A stretch of 64,000 bases of DNA. Origin: Amycolatopsis sp. A133. GTDB taxonomy: Bacteria > Actinomycetota > Actinomycetes > Mycobacteriales > Pseudonocardiaceae. The stretch lies in NCBI RefSeq assembly GCF_031082405.1, contig NZ_JAVHJU010000066.1, positions 49,325 to 113,324 of the forward strand. Direction: 5' to 3'. The notes below the pieces were generated by a model. That model was not told the DNA's origin. It saw only the letters and a program-made list of their open reading frames with translations, and made no database searches. Of the stretch, positions 1 to 9,717 are shown one piece after another. Both the position numbers and the translations under genes were made by a program. Positions within the stretch are counted from its first letter, which is position 1. Each line of letters begins with the position of its first letter.

Positions 1-1
1 C

Positions 2-1477
2 GGACCCGCCCATCCGCCAGCCGTCCGGCACGTCCCACGGGTCCACCACGGGCCCGGACGGCTGCAGCTCCAGGAACCGGTCCAGCGCGGCCGCGACGAA
101 GAACTCCGCGGGCACGTCGGAGGAGACCAGCTCGGACAGCCGCCGGTCGACGAGCTCGGTGTCGAGCCGGCCGGCCCGGACGTCGGCGTCCGCCAGCAGC
201 GCGCGCAGGAACGCGGTGTTCGTGCCGATGCCCAGCAACGCCGTGTCGGCGAGCGCCAGGTCGAGCCGGTGCAGCGCCGCCGCGCGGTCCGGGCCCCAGG
301 CGATGACCTTGGCCAGCATCGGGTCGTAGTTCGAGCCGACCACCGCGCCGGGCGTCATCCACGAGTCGACGCGGACACCGTCACCGGACGGCTCGTGCAC
401 CGCCAGCACCGTGCCGCCGGTCGGGATGAACCCGCGCGCCGGGTCCTCGGCGTACACCCGGGCTTCGACGGCGTGGCCGTTCAGCACCACGTCGTCCTGG
501 GCCAGGGAAAGGCGTTCACCGGCCGCGACCCGGACCTGCCACTCGACCAGGTCGAGGCCGGTGACCAGTTCGGTGACCGGGTGCTCGACCTGCAGCCGGG
601 TGTTCATCTCCATGAAGAAGAACTCGTCCGGGTCGTGGGCCGACATGATGAACTCGACGGTCCCCGCGCCGACGTACCCCACCGAGCGGGCGGCCTCGAC
701 CGCCGCCGAGCCCATCTTTTTGCGGGTCGCGGGATCGAGCAGCACCGACGGCGCTTCTTCGATGATCTTCTGGTGACGGCGCTGCAGGCTGCACTCGCGC
801 TCGCCGAGGTGGATGACGTGGCCGTGCTTGTCGGCCAGGACCTGGATCTCGATGTGCCGCGGCGTCGTGACGAACCGCTCCATCAGCAGCGTGTCGTCGC
901 CGAACGACCCCTTGGCCTCGCGCCGCGCGGACTCGATCGCGGAGTCCAGCTCTTCGGGACCGTGCACCAGCCGCATCCCCTTGCCGCCACCACCGGCGGA
1001 CGGCTTCAGCAACAGCGGGTACCCCACGCGAGCGGCGGCTTCCGCGAAGCCGCCTTCCGGAATGTCCACATCGGACGCACCGGGCACGACCGGCACCCCG
1101 GCCTTCGACACCGTCGCCTTGGCGCGGATCTTGTCGCCCATGGCGTCGATCGCCGCGACCGGCGGGCCGATGAACACCAGCCCGGCGGCCTCGCAGGCCC
1201 GCGCGAACTCGGCGTTCTCCGCCAGGAAGCCGTACCCCGGGTGCACGGCCTGCGCGCCGGAGGACACGGCAGCGTCCACAATGGCCTCGATCGACAGGTA
1301 GCTCTTCGCCGCCTCCGCGGGTCCGATGCGCACCGCCGTGTGCGCCTCGCGGACGTGCCGTGCGTCGGCGTCCGCGTCGCTGTACACGGCGACCGCGCGG
1401 ATGCCGAGAGCCCGCAGCGTGCGGATGACCCGGACCGCGATCTCGCCCCGGTTCGCGACCAAAACCGAATCGAACAT
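2..1477 (-). CDS. Acyl-CoA carboxylase biotin carboxylase subunit (partial)
   Basis: Alpha chain of a biotin-dependent acyl-CoA carboxylase. It carboxylates biotin with ATP and bicarbonate. The ATG at 1477 begins MFDSVLVANRGEIAVRVIR, the family N-terminus. An ATP-grasp glycine loop GGGGKGMR lies near residue 164 and the active-site segment EMNTRLQVEHPVTE near residue 290. About 490 residues are visible; the C-terminal biotinyl domain, if present, lies beyond the left edge. It follows the carboxyltransferase gene by 5 nt, so the two form one operon. Together with that partner it resembles methylcrotonyl-CoA carboxylase (leucine breakdown); propionyl- or acetyl-CoA as substrate cannot be excluded. 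Confidence 0.93.
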   Translation of the reverse strand, partial: MFDSVLVANRGEIAVRVIRTLRALGIRAVAVYSDADADARHVREAHTAVRIGPAEAAKSYLSIEAIVDAAVSSGAQAVHPGYGFLAENAEFARACEAAGLVFIGPPVAAIDAMGDKIRAKATVSKAGVPVVPGASDVDIPEGGFAEAAARVGYPLLLKPSAGGGGKGMRLVHGPEELDSAIESARREAKGSFGDDTLLMERFVTTPRHIEIQVLADKHGHVIHLGERECSLQRRHQKIIEEAPSVLLDPATRKKMGSAAVEAARSVGYVGAGTVEFIMSAHDPDEFFFMEMNTRLQVEHPVTELVTGLDLVEWQVRVAAGERLSLAQDDVVLNGHAVEARVYAEDPARGFIPTGGTVLAVHEPSGDGVRVDSWMTPGAVVGSNYDPMLAKVIAWGPDRAAALHRLDLALADTALLGIGTNTAFLRALLADADVRAGRLDTELVDRRLSELVSSDVPAEFFVAAALDRFLELQPSGPVVDPWDVPDGWRMGGS

Positions 1478-1482
1478 GTCCC

Positions 1483-3096
<1,614 letters not shown>

Positions 3097-3109
3097 GGGC
3101 TCCCTCGAA

Positions 3110-3125
3110 GTTAGCGGTCGTTAAC
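3110..3125. promoter_or_regulatory. Candidate TetR operator, copy 1
   Basis: GTTAGCGGTCGTTAAC, a 16-bp palindrome with one mismatched pair. It ends 14 nt before the carboxyltransferase start codon. It shares the GTTAGCG-N2-CGCTAAC pattern with 3138-3153 and with the site over the TetR promoter at 5933-5948. Binding by that TetR protein is inferred. Confidence 0.7.
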
Positions 3126-3137
3126 CTCCGTCCCGAT

Positions 3138-3153
3138 GTTAGCGACCGCTAAC
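3138..3153. promoter_or_regulatory. Candidate TetR operator, copy 2
   Basis: GTTAGCGACCGCTAAC: perfect 7-bp arms around a 2-bp centre. Its centre is 28 bp from that of copy 1. Both lie upstream of the carboxylase operon, where a repressor could block the promoter. Confidence 0.75.
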
Positions 3154-3221
3154 GTGGGTGTCCAGTCGCCGGAATGCGGAACGGCCACCCCGGCGGACCG
3201 GGGTGGCCGTCACGGGCGCGG

Positions 3222-4034
3222 TCAGCCGATCGCCGCCCGCAGCGGGGCGTAGTAGCCGCCCGACTGCCCGGCCGCGGTCGGGTGGTAGGACTCGATCACC
3301 GGCCAGGTCAGGCTGTGCAGGTAGTCGTCGGCCGACGAGCAGATGTTGTGCCCGACGAACGACGGCCGGACGTCGACGAACGTCGCCCCGGCCGAGGCCG
3401 CCCGCGACTGGATGACCGACGCGAGCGTGTCGGCACCCGAGTTGATCGCCGTGCGCTTGGTGTCGCTCAGCCCCACCCAGCAGGAGCCGGGCACGGTGTA
3501 GAAGCGCGGGTAGGACAGGACGACGAGCTTGGCGCCCGGCGCCTTGGCCTTGATCGCGTTGTAGGTGTTGGTCAGCAGCGGCGGCAGCGTGTTGTTGACG
3601 TACGTCTTGGCCGTGTTGACCCGGTTCACGCAGTCGGAGTCGCTGCCCAGGGTGCAGGTCTGGATCACGTCGCTGAACCCGGCGTCGTTCCCGCCGACGG
3701 TCACCGTGACGAGCGTGGCCGACGAGGGGATCGAGTTCGCCTGGTTGATCACGTCCCCGGTGCGGGCCCCGGAGCAGGCCAGGAACGTGAACGAGGTACC
3801 GCTGTGGGCGTTGGTCCACAGCTGGGGATAGGCCTTGGAGCTGCGGTAACAGCTCCCGGAACTGCCGTAGCTGCCGGCTCCGACCCCCGAGGAGTAGGAG
3901 TCGCCGAGCGCGGCGTAGACGGTCCCGGCGGCGTGGGCGAGGCCCGTGACACCGAGAGTGGCAACAACAACGGCCCCCAGGGCCGTGCTCAACCGTAGGA
4001 GGGATCGCCGGAAATCACGGGTGGGAACAGCCAT
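3222..4034 (-). CDS. Secreted SGNH/GDSL esterase-lipase
   Basis: A 270-residue secreted hydrolase of the Streptomyces-type SGNH lipase family. A Sec signal peptide with a basic start and a hydrophobic core ends near residue 36 (AHA-AG). Block I is GDSYSSG, with the nucleophile Ser46; block III is GGND; and the catalytic Asp/His block sits near the C-terminus in ESYHPTAAG. Several Cys pairs suggest disulfides. The ATG at 4034 has an AAAGGAGTG ribosome site. It is divergent from the endoglucanase gene. It probably cleaves esters or lipids outside the cell; the exact substrate is unknown. Confidence 0.92.
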   Translation of the reverse strand: MAVPTRDFRRSLLRLSTALGAVVVATLGVTGLAHAAGTVYAALGDSYSSGVGAGSYGSSGSCYRSSKAYPQLWTNAHSGTSFTFLACSGARTGDVINQANSIPSSATLVTVTVGGNDAGFSDVIQTCTLGSDSDCVNRVNTAKTYVNNTLPPLLTNTYNAIKAKAPGAKLVVLSYPRFYTVPGSCWVGLSDTKRTAINSGADTLASVIQSRAASAGATFVDVRPSFVGHNICSSADDYLHSLTWPVIESYHPTAAGQSGGYYAPLRAAIG

Positions 4035-4199
4035 GGGTCACTCCTTTGTGACAGGGCCGACCCAAATAGGACAGCAGGTGGGAGGCTCACAAGGAACCCC
4101 TAGATACCGGCGGATACCCACTCGGCCCACACCGGAAGTGTGAAACGTCAGCGGCCGGTCAGCCGTCGTTTCCCGCGGCGCAGGATTCGCACTGGGCCC

Positions 4200-4227
4200 T
4201 TGACAGGGAGTCCGCGATCGCTAACCT
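4200..4227 (+). promoter_or_regulatory. Candidate promoter of the endoglucanase gene
   Basis: TTGACA (4200-4205), a 16-bp spacer and TAACCT (4222-4227) make a good vegetative promoter pointing at the endoglucanase. The -10 region contains CGCTAAC, one half of the TetR-type palindrome found elsewhere in the window. Transcription would start near 4234, inside the CebR box. Confidence 0.5.
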
Positions 4228-4231
4228 CGTC

Positions 4232-4245
4232 TGGGAGCGCTCCCA
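4232..4245. promoter_or_regulatory. CebR-type operator
   Basis: TGGGAGCGCTCCCA is a perfect 14-bp palindrome identical to the known Streptomyces CebR box. CebR is a LacI-family repressor released by cellobiose or cello-oligosaccharides. The box overlaps the predicted start of transcription of the endoglucanase gene, so repression without cellulose breakdown products is expected. No cebR gene is in the window. Confidence 0.85.
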
Positions 4246-4273
4246 GAACGACGTTTCGCTCAAAGGAGAGCAG

Positions 4274-5875
4274 ATGACGCAGCTGAGAAAGGCGTTCGGC
4301 CTGCTGGCCGCGGCCGTGGTGGCCGCGAGCGGGCTGGTCACCTTCGGCGCGACCGGCCAGGTCGCGGCGGCCGCCGGCGGTACGGGCACCGGGTACCTGC
4401 ACACCAGCGGCAACAAGATCCTGGACAGCACCGGCGCGACGGTCCGGCTGACCGGCATCAACTGGTTCGGGATGGAGACCGACAACAAGACCTTCCACGG
4501 CCTGTGGTCCAGCCGCACCTGGCGCCAGCAGCTCGACCAGATGGCGCAGCTGGGCTACAACACCCTGCGCGTGCCGTTCTCCGACGACGCGCTGAAACCC
4601 GGCGCCACGGCGACCGGTATCAACGACTACACCAACCCCGACCTGGTCGGGCTTTCCCCGCTGCAGATCCTCGACAAGGTGATCGGCTACGCGGGGCAGA
4701 AGGGGATGCGCGTCATCCTCGACCGGCACCGGCCGACCAGCTCGGGTCAGACCGCGCTCTGGTACACCGCCGGCGTCCCGGAAAGCACTTGGATCAACGA
4801 CTGGAAGACGCTTGCCCAGCACTACGCGGGCAACACCACGGTCATCGGCGCCGACCTGCACAACGAGCCGCACGCCGAGGGCACCAACCCGGCCGCGACC
4901 GGCGCGTGCTGGGGCTGCGGCGACACCGCCCGCGACTGGCGGCTGGCCGCCGAACGCGCCGGCAACGCGATCCTGGGCGTGCAGCCGAACTGGCTGATCT
5001 TCGTCGAGGGTGTGAGCTGCCCGAGCGGCGGGCTGTCGAACGTGTGGGACGGCGACCCGTCCAACGACGAGGACTGCGGCTGGTGGGGTGGGAACCTGTC
5101 GAAGGCGGGCGAGTTCCCGGTACGCCTGTCCGTGCCCGGCCGGCTGGTGTACTCCCCGCACGAGTACGCCACCTCGGTCTACGACCAGCCGTGGTTCAGC
5201 GCTCCCGACTACCCGGCGAACCTGCCCGCGATCTGGGACCACTACTGGGGTTACCTGTACAAGCAGAACATCGCGCCGCTGATGATGGGCGAGTTCGGCT
5301 CCACGCTGGCGAACCCGGTCGACAAGGTGTGGCTGGAAAAGCTGATGGCCTACACCGGGACGGGCGTCAACGGCATCTCGTTCACCTACTGGTCGTGGAA
5401 CCCCAACTCCGGTGACACCGGCGGCATCGTCGGCGACGACTGGACCACGGTCAACCAGGCGAAGCAGAGCATCCTCCAGCCCTACCTCATCCCACCGACC
5501 GGCGGCGGCGGCCCCGACCCGACGACGACCACCCCGACCACCCCGACGACCGGCGGCGGCACCGGCGGGTGCACGACGGCGTGGAAACTGGACAATTCCT
5601 GGCAGGGCGGCTTCCAGGGCACGTTGACCGTCACCAACACCGCGACGAACGCCGCCAATCCGTGGACCGTCCTGTTCGCCCTGCCCGCCGGAGCCACCAT
5701 CGCCAGCGGCTGGAACGGCACCTTCACCCAGACCGGAACCACGGTCACCGTGAGCGCGCCCTCCTACAGCCCGTCCCTGGGCGCCGGAGCGGCGGTGTCG
5801 CTCGGTTTCACCGCCAACGGCCCGTCGGGCGCACCTTCGGCCGTCAAGCTCGGCGCGGCGGCCTGCACCGCGTGA
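4274..5875 (+). CDS. Secreted GH5 endoglucanase with CBM2
   Basis: A 533-residue secreted cellulase. A signal peptide (to about residue 34) is followed by a GH5 domain with the conserved block DLHNEPH (acid/base Glu198) and the nucleophile block MGEFGS (Glu340). A Pro/Thr/Gly linker near residues 410-435 leads to a C-terminal family 2 carbohydrate-binding module bounded by two Cys, with surface Trp residues. The ATG at 4274 has AAAGGAGAG upstream. It should cut beta-1,4-glucan while bound to crystalline cellulose. A CebR box at its promoter indicates induction by cellobiose. A strong hairpin follows the stop. Confidence 0.95.
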   Translation: MTQLRKAFGLLAAAVVAASGLVTFGATGQVAAAAGGTGTGYLHTSGNKILDSTGATVRLTGINWFGMETDNKTFHGLWSSRTWRQQLDQMAQLGYNTLRVPFSDDALKPGATATGINDYTNPDLVGLSPLQILDKVIGYAGQKGMRVILDRHRPTSSGQTALWYTAGVPESTWINDWKTLAQHYAGNTTVIGADLHNEPHAEGTNPAATGACWGCGDTARDWRLAAERAGNAILGVQPNWLIFVEGVSCPSGGLSNVWDGDPSNDEDCGWWGGNLSKAGEFPVRLSVPGRLVYSPHEYATSVYDQPWFSAPDYPANLPAIWDHYWGYLYKQNIAPLMMGEFGSTLANPVDKVWLEKLMAYTGTGVNGISFTYWSWNPNSGDTGGIVGDDWTTVNQAKQSILQPYLIPPTGGGGPDPTTTTPTTPTTGGGTGGCTTAWKLDNSWQGGFQGTLTVTNTATNAANPWTVLFALPAGATIASGWNGTFTQTGTTVTVSAPSYSPSLGAGAAVSLGFTANGPSGAPSAVKLGAAACTA

Positions 5876-5884
5876 CCTGCTCCT

Positions 5885-5913
5885 GGCTGCGGTGCCGTCA
5901 GGGCACCGCAGCC
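5885..5913 (+). terminator. Terminator hairpin after the endoglucanase
   Basis: GGCTGCGGTGCC pairs perfectly with GGCACCGCAGCC over 12 bp with a 5-nt loop, starting 9 nt after the stop codon. There is no U tract, as is usual in high-GC actinomycetes. Confidence 0.75.
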
Positions 5914-5932
5914 GGGGCCGGGACGCAGTGAC

Positions 5933-5963
5933 GTTAGCGCTCGCTAACCTGCCGCTCTAATAT
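5933..5963 (+). promoter_or_regulatory. Promoter and candidate auto-operator of the TetR gene
   Basis: GTTAGCGCTCGCTAAC (5933-5948) has perfect 7-bp arms and matches the sites in front of the carboxylase operon. TAATAT (5958-5963) is a good -10 element seven bases before the ATG at 5970, so the mRNA is probably leaderless. The palindrome covers the -35 region, which fits autorepression. Confidence 0.7.
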
Positions 5964-5969
5964 GGCGAG

Positions 5970-6560
5970 ATGCCGGCGACCCCCACCCCGCTCGTGAACG
6001 GCGAAAAGGCGAACAGGCGCGAACAGATCCTGGCCGCGGCGGCGGAGCTGTTCGCCCACCACGGCTTCCACGGCGTCGGCATCGACGACATCGGTGCCGC
6101 GGTCGGCATCTCCGGCCCGGCGCTCTACCGGCACTTCCGCAGCAAGGACGCGATCCTCGGCGAGATGCTGAACTCGATCAGCCGCTACCTGCTCGACGGC
6201 GGCACGGCGCGGGCGAGCCGGCCGGGCGAGCCCGACGACACGCTGACCGGGCTCGTGCGCTTCCACGTGGACTTCGCCCTCGCGCACCCCGCGTTGATCA
6301 CCGTTCAAGAGCGCAACCTCGCCAACCTCACCGACGCCGACCGCAAGCAGGTGCGCGCGCTCCAGCGCCAGTACGTCGAGGTGTGGGTGCGCGTGATCCG
6401 CGAAGCGGTCCCGGAGCTGGGAGAACGGCAGGCCCGGTCGGCGGCACACGCCGTGTTCGGACTGATCAATTCGACGCCGTACAACCGCCATCTCGGTGAC
6501 GACGAGCTCGCCGAACTGCTCTGCCGCCTCGCGCTGGGTGCCCTTCGCGCGGCCGGATGA
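5970..6560 (+). CDS. TetR/AcrR family regulator, probable repressor of the acyl-CoA carboxylase operon
   Basis: A 196-residue TetR protein. The N-terminal helix-turn-helix spans about residues 14-60 (REQILAAAAELFAHHGFHG, then the recognition-helix region ISGPALYRHFRSK). The C-terminal ligand domain is all helical. It starts at a leaderless ATG just behind a palindrome identical in pattern to two palindromes before the carboxyltransferase gene at 3096. I infer that it represses itself and that operon, with an acyl-CoA or related metabolite as inducer. TetR genes near acyl-CoA carboxylase and dehydrogenase operons are known in actinomycetes. Confidence 0.88.
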   Translation: MPATPTPLVNGEKANRREQILAAAAELFAHHGFHGVGIDDIGAAVGISGPALYRHFRSKDAILGEMLNSISRYLLDGGTARASRPGEPDDTLTGLVRFHVDFALAHPALITVQERNLANLTDADRKQVRALQRQYVEVWVRVIREAVPELGERQARSAAHAVFGLINSTPYNRHLGDDELAELLCRLALGALRAAG

Positions 6561-6606
6561 CCCTCGGCGGATCAAGGTATCCCCACGAGCGCCGTCGTGG
6601 TGTTTG

Positions 6607-7113
6607 ATGGGGCACGTGGACCCGGATTGGAGCGAGCAGGAGCGCCGGCTCGTCGAGAAGGCTCAGCGCGCGTTGACCGCGCTGAGCCTCGGCGACGACG
6701 CCGAAGCGCTGGGCGAGGTCGCCCCGTCGGCCGCCGAGCCCCAGGCCCGCGCGGACGAGACGAAGGCCCTGATGCTGCTGCTCTTCGGCGAGTGCAGCGC
6801 GATGGTCTCCACCCTCGGCGACGGGGGCAGCGCCCCGGTGAAGGTCCAGGTGTTCGACGAGGACGGCGAAGAGGTCTCGATCGACCAGGCCGACCCGCCG
6901 GTGCGGACCGCGGTCCGGACGCTGCTCGCGGAGGTGCACGGCAACACCGAAGCCGCGCAGGAGCAGGTCGAGATCGCCCTGGCCAACGCGGCCCCGGACG
7001 AGGTCGACAGCCTCGTCCTGCAGGCCCTGCGCTGGACGATCCGGCTGTCGGCGGAGTGCCTGGACCGCGACCTGCCGGTGGCCCCCTGGATCTCCGAGGC
7101 CGTCTCGGACTAG
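6607..7113 (+). CDS. Hypothetical acidic cytosolic protein
   Basis: A 168-residue acidic protein that I cannot assign to a family. It has no signal peptide or membrane segment. The N-terminal half (SEQERRLVEKAQRALTAL) and the C-terminal half are predicted helical; the middle contains a short, probably beta, segment (VKVQVFDEDGEEV). The ATG at 6607 was chosen because the region upstream is not protein-like; GTG at 6616 is an alternative. Its end lies 9 nt from the end of the convergent metX gene with no hairpin between them. Confidence 0.6.
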   Translation: MGHVDPDWSEQERRLVEKAQRALTALSLGDDAEALGEVAPSAAEPQARADETKALMLLLFGECSAMVSTLGDGGSAPVKVQVFDEDGEEVSIDQADPPVRTAVRTLLAEVHGNTEAAQEQVEIALANAAPDEVDSLVLQALRWTIRLSAECLDRDLPVAPWISEAVSD

Positions 7114-7122
7114 CCCCGAGCG

Positions 7123-8241
7123 TCAGCCGAGCAGGTGCTTGACCAGGGCCGCGATCTGGCCGGTCTCGATGAGGAAAGAATCGTGGCCGTACGGCGACGA
7201 CACCACCGACGGCTCCGGCGCACCCGGGATCCCGGCCGCGATCTCCGCCGACTGGTACAGCGGGTAGAGCCGGTCGCTGTCGACGCCGCCGATCACCGCC
7301 CGTGCCGTCACCCGGCCCAGTGCCGCCGCCACGCCGCCGCGGCCGCGGCCGACGTCGTGGGTGTTCATCGACTCCGTCAGCACCAGGTAGCTGTTGGCGT
7401 CGAAGCGGCGCGCCAGCTTGGCCGCGTGGTGGTCCAAATAGGACTCGACGGCGAACCGGCCGCCGCGCAGGGGATCTTCGCCGTCCTGCGCGGAACGACC
7501 GAACCGCTGGGCCAGCTCGGGCTCGCTGCGGTAGGTGACGTGCGCGATCCGGCGGGCGATGCCGAGTCCGGCCACGGGCCCCGAAGGCGCCGAGTAGTAG
7601 TCGCCGCCGTGGAAGAACGGGTCGCTGCGGATCGCGTGCAGCTGCGGGGAGGCCCAGGCGATCTGCTCGGCGGACGCCCGCGCGGTCGACGCCAGCACCA
7701 GCACCGACGCCACCCGCGAGGGCAGCGACACCGCCCACTCCAGCGCGCGCATCCCGCCCATCGACCCGCCGACCACGGCCGCCCACCGCGCGACGCCGAG
7801 CGCGTCCGCCAGTACCGCCTCGGCCGCGACCTGGTCCCGCACCGTCACCACCGGGAACCGGCTGCCCCACGGCCGCCCGTCGGGCGAAGGCGACGACGGC
7901 CCGGTCGAGCCCTGGCAGCCGCCCAGCACGTTCGGGGCCACAACGAAGAACTCGTTCGTGTCCACCGCCTTGCCCGGCCCGATCAGCCCGTCCCACCAGC
8001 CCGTGCTCGGGTGCCCCGGCCCGGCGGGCCCGGCCGCGTGGCTGTCCCCGGTCAGCGCGTGCTCGACGAGGATCGCGTTGGACGCGTCGGAATCCAGCGT
8101 CCCCCACGTCTCGTACGCGAGCGAAAAGGCGGGTAGCACGCCACCGGCCTCCAGCGCGAGCGCGCCGGGGCCGGTGACGAACTTCCGGCGGCCCGGCGGA
8201 TCACCGATCCGCCAGGCGCCGGTGACGGGCCCAGCCGTCAC
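7123..8241 (-). CDS. metX: Homoserine O-acetyltransferase
   Basis: A 372-residue alpha/beta-hydrolase enzyme that acetylates L-homoserine with acetyl-CoA, the first committed step of methionine synthesis. The nucleophile lies in the elbow GGSMGGM, and the catalytic His in PYGHDSFLIE near the C-terminus. The family N-terminal block LAYETWGTLD is present. The GTG at 8241 overlaps the metY stop by 4 bp (GTGA), so the two are translationally coupled. The product, O-acetylhomoserine, is the substrate of the MetY enzyme encoded just upstream. Confidence 0.95.
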   Translation of the reverse strand: MTAGPVTGAWRIGDPPGRRKFVTGPGALALEAGGVLPAFSLAYETWGTLDSDASNAILVEHALTGDSHAAGPAGPGHPSTGWWDGLIGPGKAVDTNEFFVVAPNVLGGCQGSTGPSSPSPDGRPWGSRFPVVTVRDQVAAEAVLADALGVARWAAVVGGSMGGMRALEWAVSLPSRVASVLVLASTARASAEQIAWASPQLHAIRSDPFFHGGDYYSAPSGPVAGLGIARRIAHVTYRSEPELAQRFGRSAQDGEDPLRGGRFAVESYLDHHAAKLARRFDANSYLVLTESMNTHDVGRGRGGVAAALGRVTARAVIGGVDSDRLYPLYQSAEIAAGIPGAPEPSVVSSPYGHDSFLIETGQIAALVKHLLG

Positions 8242-9542
8242 AGTTCCGCCTTGGCCGCCCGGAATCCGGCCTCCAGGTCGGCCTTGAGGTCCTCGATGCC
8301 TTCCAGCCCGACGGCGAGCCGGACCAGCCCCGGCGTGACGCCGCTGGAGAGCTGCTCCGCCGGCGTCAGCTGGCTGTGCGTGGTCGACGCCGGGTGCACG
8401 ATCAGGCTGCGGACGTCGCCGATGTTCACCAGCTGGCTGTGCAGCTCGGTGCCGTCGACGAACTTGCGGCCCGCCTCGACGCCGCCGCGCAGGTCGAAGG
8501 ACAGGACCGCGCCCGCGCCGCGCGGGAGGTACTTCTGCGCGTTGGCGTAGTGCGGGCTCGACGGGAGGCCGGCGTAGTAGACCTTCTCGACCTCGTCGCG
8601 CTGTTCGAGCCACGTGGCCAGCGCCTGCGCGTTCGCCACGTGCCGCTCGAGACGCAGTGACAGCGTCTCGATGCCCTGCAGGATCAGGAAGCTGTTCAAC
8701 GGCGCGATCGCCGCGCCGGTGTCGCGGAGGATCTGGACGCGCGCCTTCGCCGCGTAGGCACCCGGCCCGAGCGCTTCCCAGTACTTCAGGCCGTGGTAGC
8801 TCGGGTCCGGCTCGTTGAAGCCGGGGAACTTCGCCGGGTCCTGGCCGAAGTCGAACGTGCCGCCGTCGACCAGCACGCCGGCCACCGTCGTCCCGTGGCC
8901 GCCGAGGTACTTCGTCGCCGAGTGCACGACGACGTCGGCGCCGTGCTCGATCGGGCGCAGCAGGTACGGCGTCGGCACGGTGTTGTCGACGACGAGCGGG
9001 ACGCCGGCCTCGTGCGCGACGTCGGCGACGCCCCGGATGTCGAGGACGTTGCTGCCCGGGTTGGCCAGCGTCTCGGCGAAGAACAGCTTGGTGTTCGGCC
9101 GGACCGCGGCGCGCCACTGCTCCAGGTCGTCCTGGTCCTCGATGAAGGTGACCTCGACGCCGAGCTTCGGCAGCGTGTAGTGGAAGAGGTTGTAGGTGCC
9201 GCCGTAGAGCGAGGGGCTCGAGACGAAGTGGTCGCCCGCGCCGGCGAGGTTCAGGATCGCCGCCGTGGTCGCGGCCGAGCCGGACGCGAACGCGAGCGCC
9301 GCGACACCGCCTTCGAGCGCGGCGAGCCGCTGCTCCAGCACGTCCTGGGTGGGGTTCATGATCCGCGTGTAGATGTTGCCGGGCTCGGCCAGGCTGAACA
9401 GGTCGGCGCCGTGCTGGCTGTCGCGGAAGACGTACGACGTCGTCTGGTAGATCGGCGTCGCCCGCGCTCCCGTGGCCGGGTCCGGCGCGGCACCCGCGTG
9501 GATCTGCTTGGTCTCGAAGGACCACGCCGAATTCTCGGCCAT
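8238..9542 (-). CDS. metY: O-acetylhomoserine sulfhydrylase (PLP enzyme)
   Basis: A 434-residue Cys/Met-metabolism PLP enzyme that makes homocysteine from O-acetylhomoserine and sulfide. The PLP-binding lysine is in HSATKYLGGHG. Typical blocks such as YQTTSYVF, RIMNPTQDVLEQRLAALEGG and GVAALAFASGSAA are intact. The ATG at 9542 has a GGAGAA ribosome site. It is the first gene of the metY-metX operon. The leader of about 160 nt was inspected for a SAM riboswitch and none was recognised. Confidence 0.95.
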   Translation of the reverse strand: MAENSAWSFETKQIHAGAAPDPATGARATPIYQTTSYVFRDSQHGADLFSLAEPGNIYTRIMNPTQDVLEQRLAALEGGVAALAFASGSAATTAAILNLAGAGDHFVSSPSLYGGTYNLFHYTLPKLGVEVTFIEDQDDLEQWRAAVRPNTKLFFAETLANPGSNVLDIRGVADVAHEAGVPLVVDNTVPTPYLLRPIEHGADVVVHSATKYLGGHGTTVAGVLVDGGTFDFGQDPAKFPGFNEPDPSYHGLKYWEALGPGAYAAKARVQILRDTGAAIAPLNSFLILQGIETLSLRLERHVANAQALATWLEQRDEVEKVYYAGLPSSPHYANAQKYLPRGAGAVLSFDLRGGVEAGRKFVDGTELHSQLVNIGDVRSLIVHPASTTHSQLTPAEQLSSGVTPGLVRLAVGLEGIEDLKADLEAGFRAAKAEL

Positions 9543-9658
9543 CGGTTTTCTCCTTGCGGCTCAAGGGCTTCGTGAGGGCTGCCGGGACGAAGCTACTTGC
9601 GCCGAACGGCCTACCCAACCCGTCCCACCTCCTGGGAGCGGAGTCGCCTTGTCAAGTA

Positions 9659-9695
9659 AATCTCTCTGTGTCTAAGATATTCGCACACGGAGATT
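9659..9695. promoter_or_regulatory. Imperfect inverted repeat between metY and the hydroxylase gene
   Basis: AATCTC-TCTGTGT (9659-9671) faces ACACGG-AGATT (9685-9695) across an A/T-rich centre. It lies directly upstream of the FAD hydroxylase and in the divergent region shared with metY. It looks like a MarR or TetR type operator, but no cognate regulator is obvious. Confidence 0.35.
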
Positions 9696-9717
9696 CACAG
9701 ATATGGAGGTAGTCGTG

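Noticed and set aside
7123..9618. MetY-MetX fusion protein
   Set aside because: The long frame runs from out-of-frame metY sequence into metX. The GTG at 8241 overlapping the metY stop is the natural metX start.
9543..9702. SAM riboswitch before metY
   Set aside because: SAM-IV riboswitches occur at this place in some actinomycetes, but the conserved core sequences are not seen in the leader.
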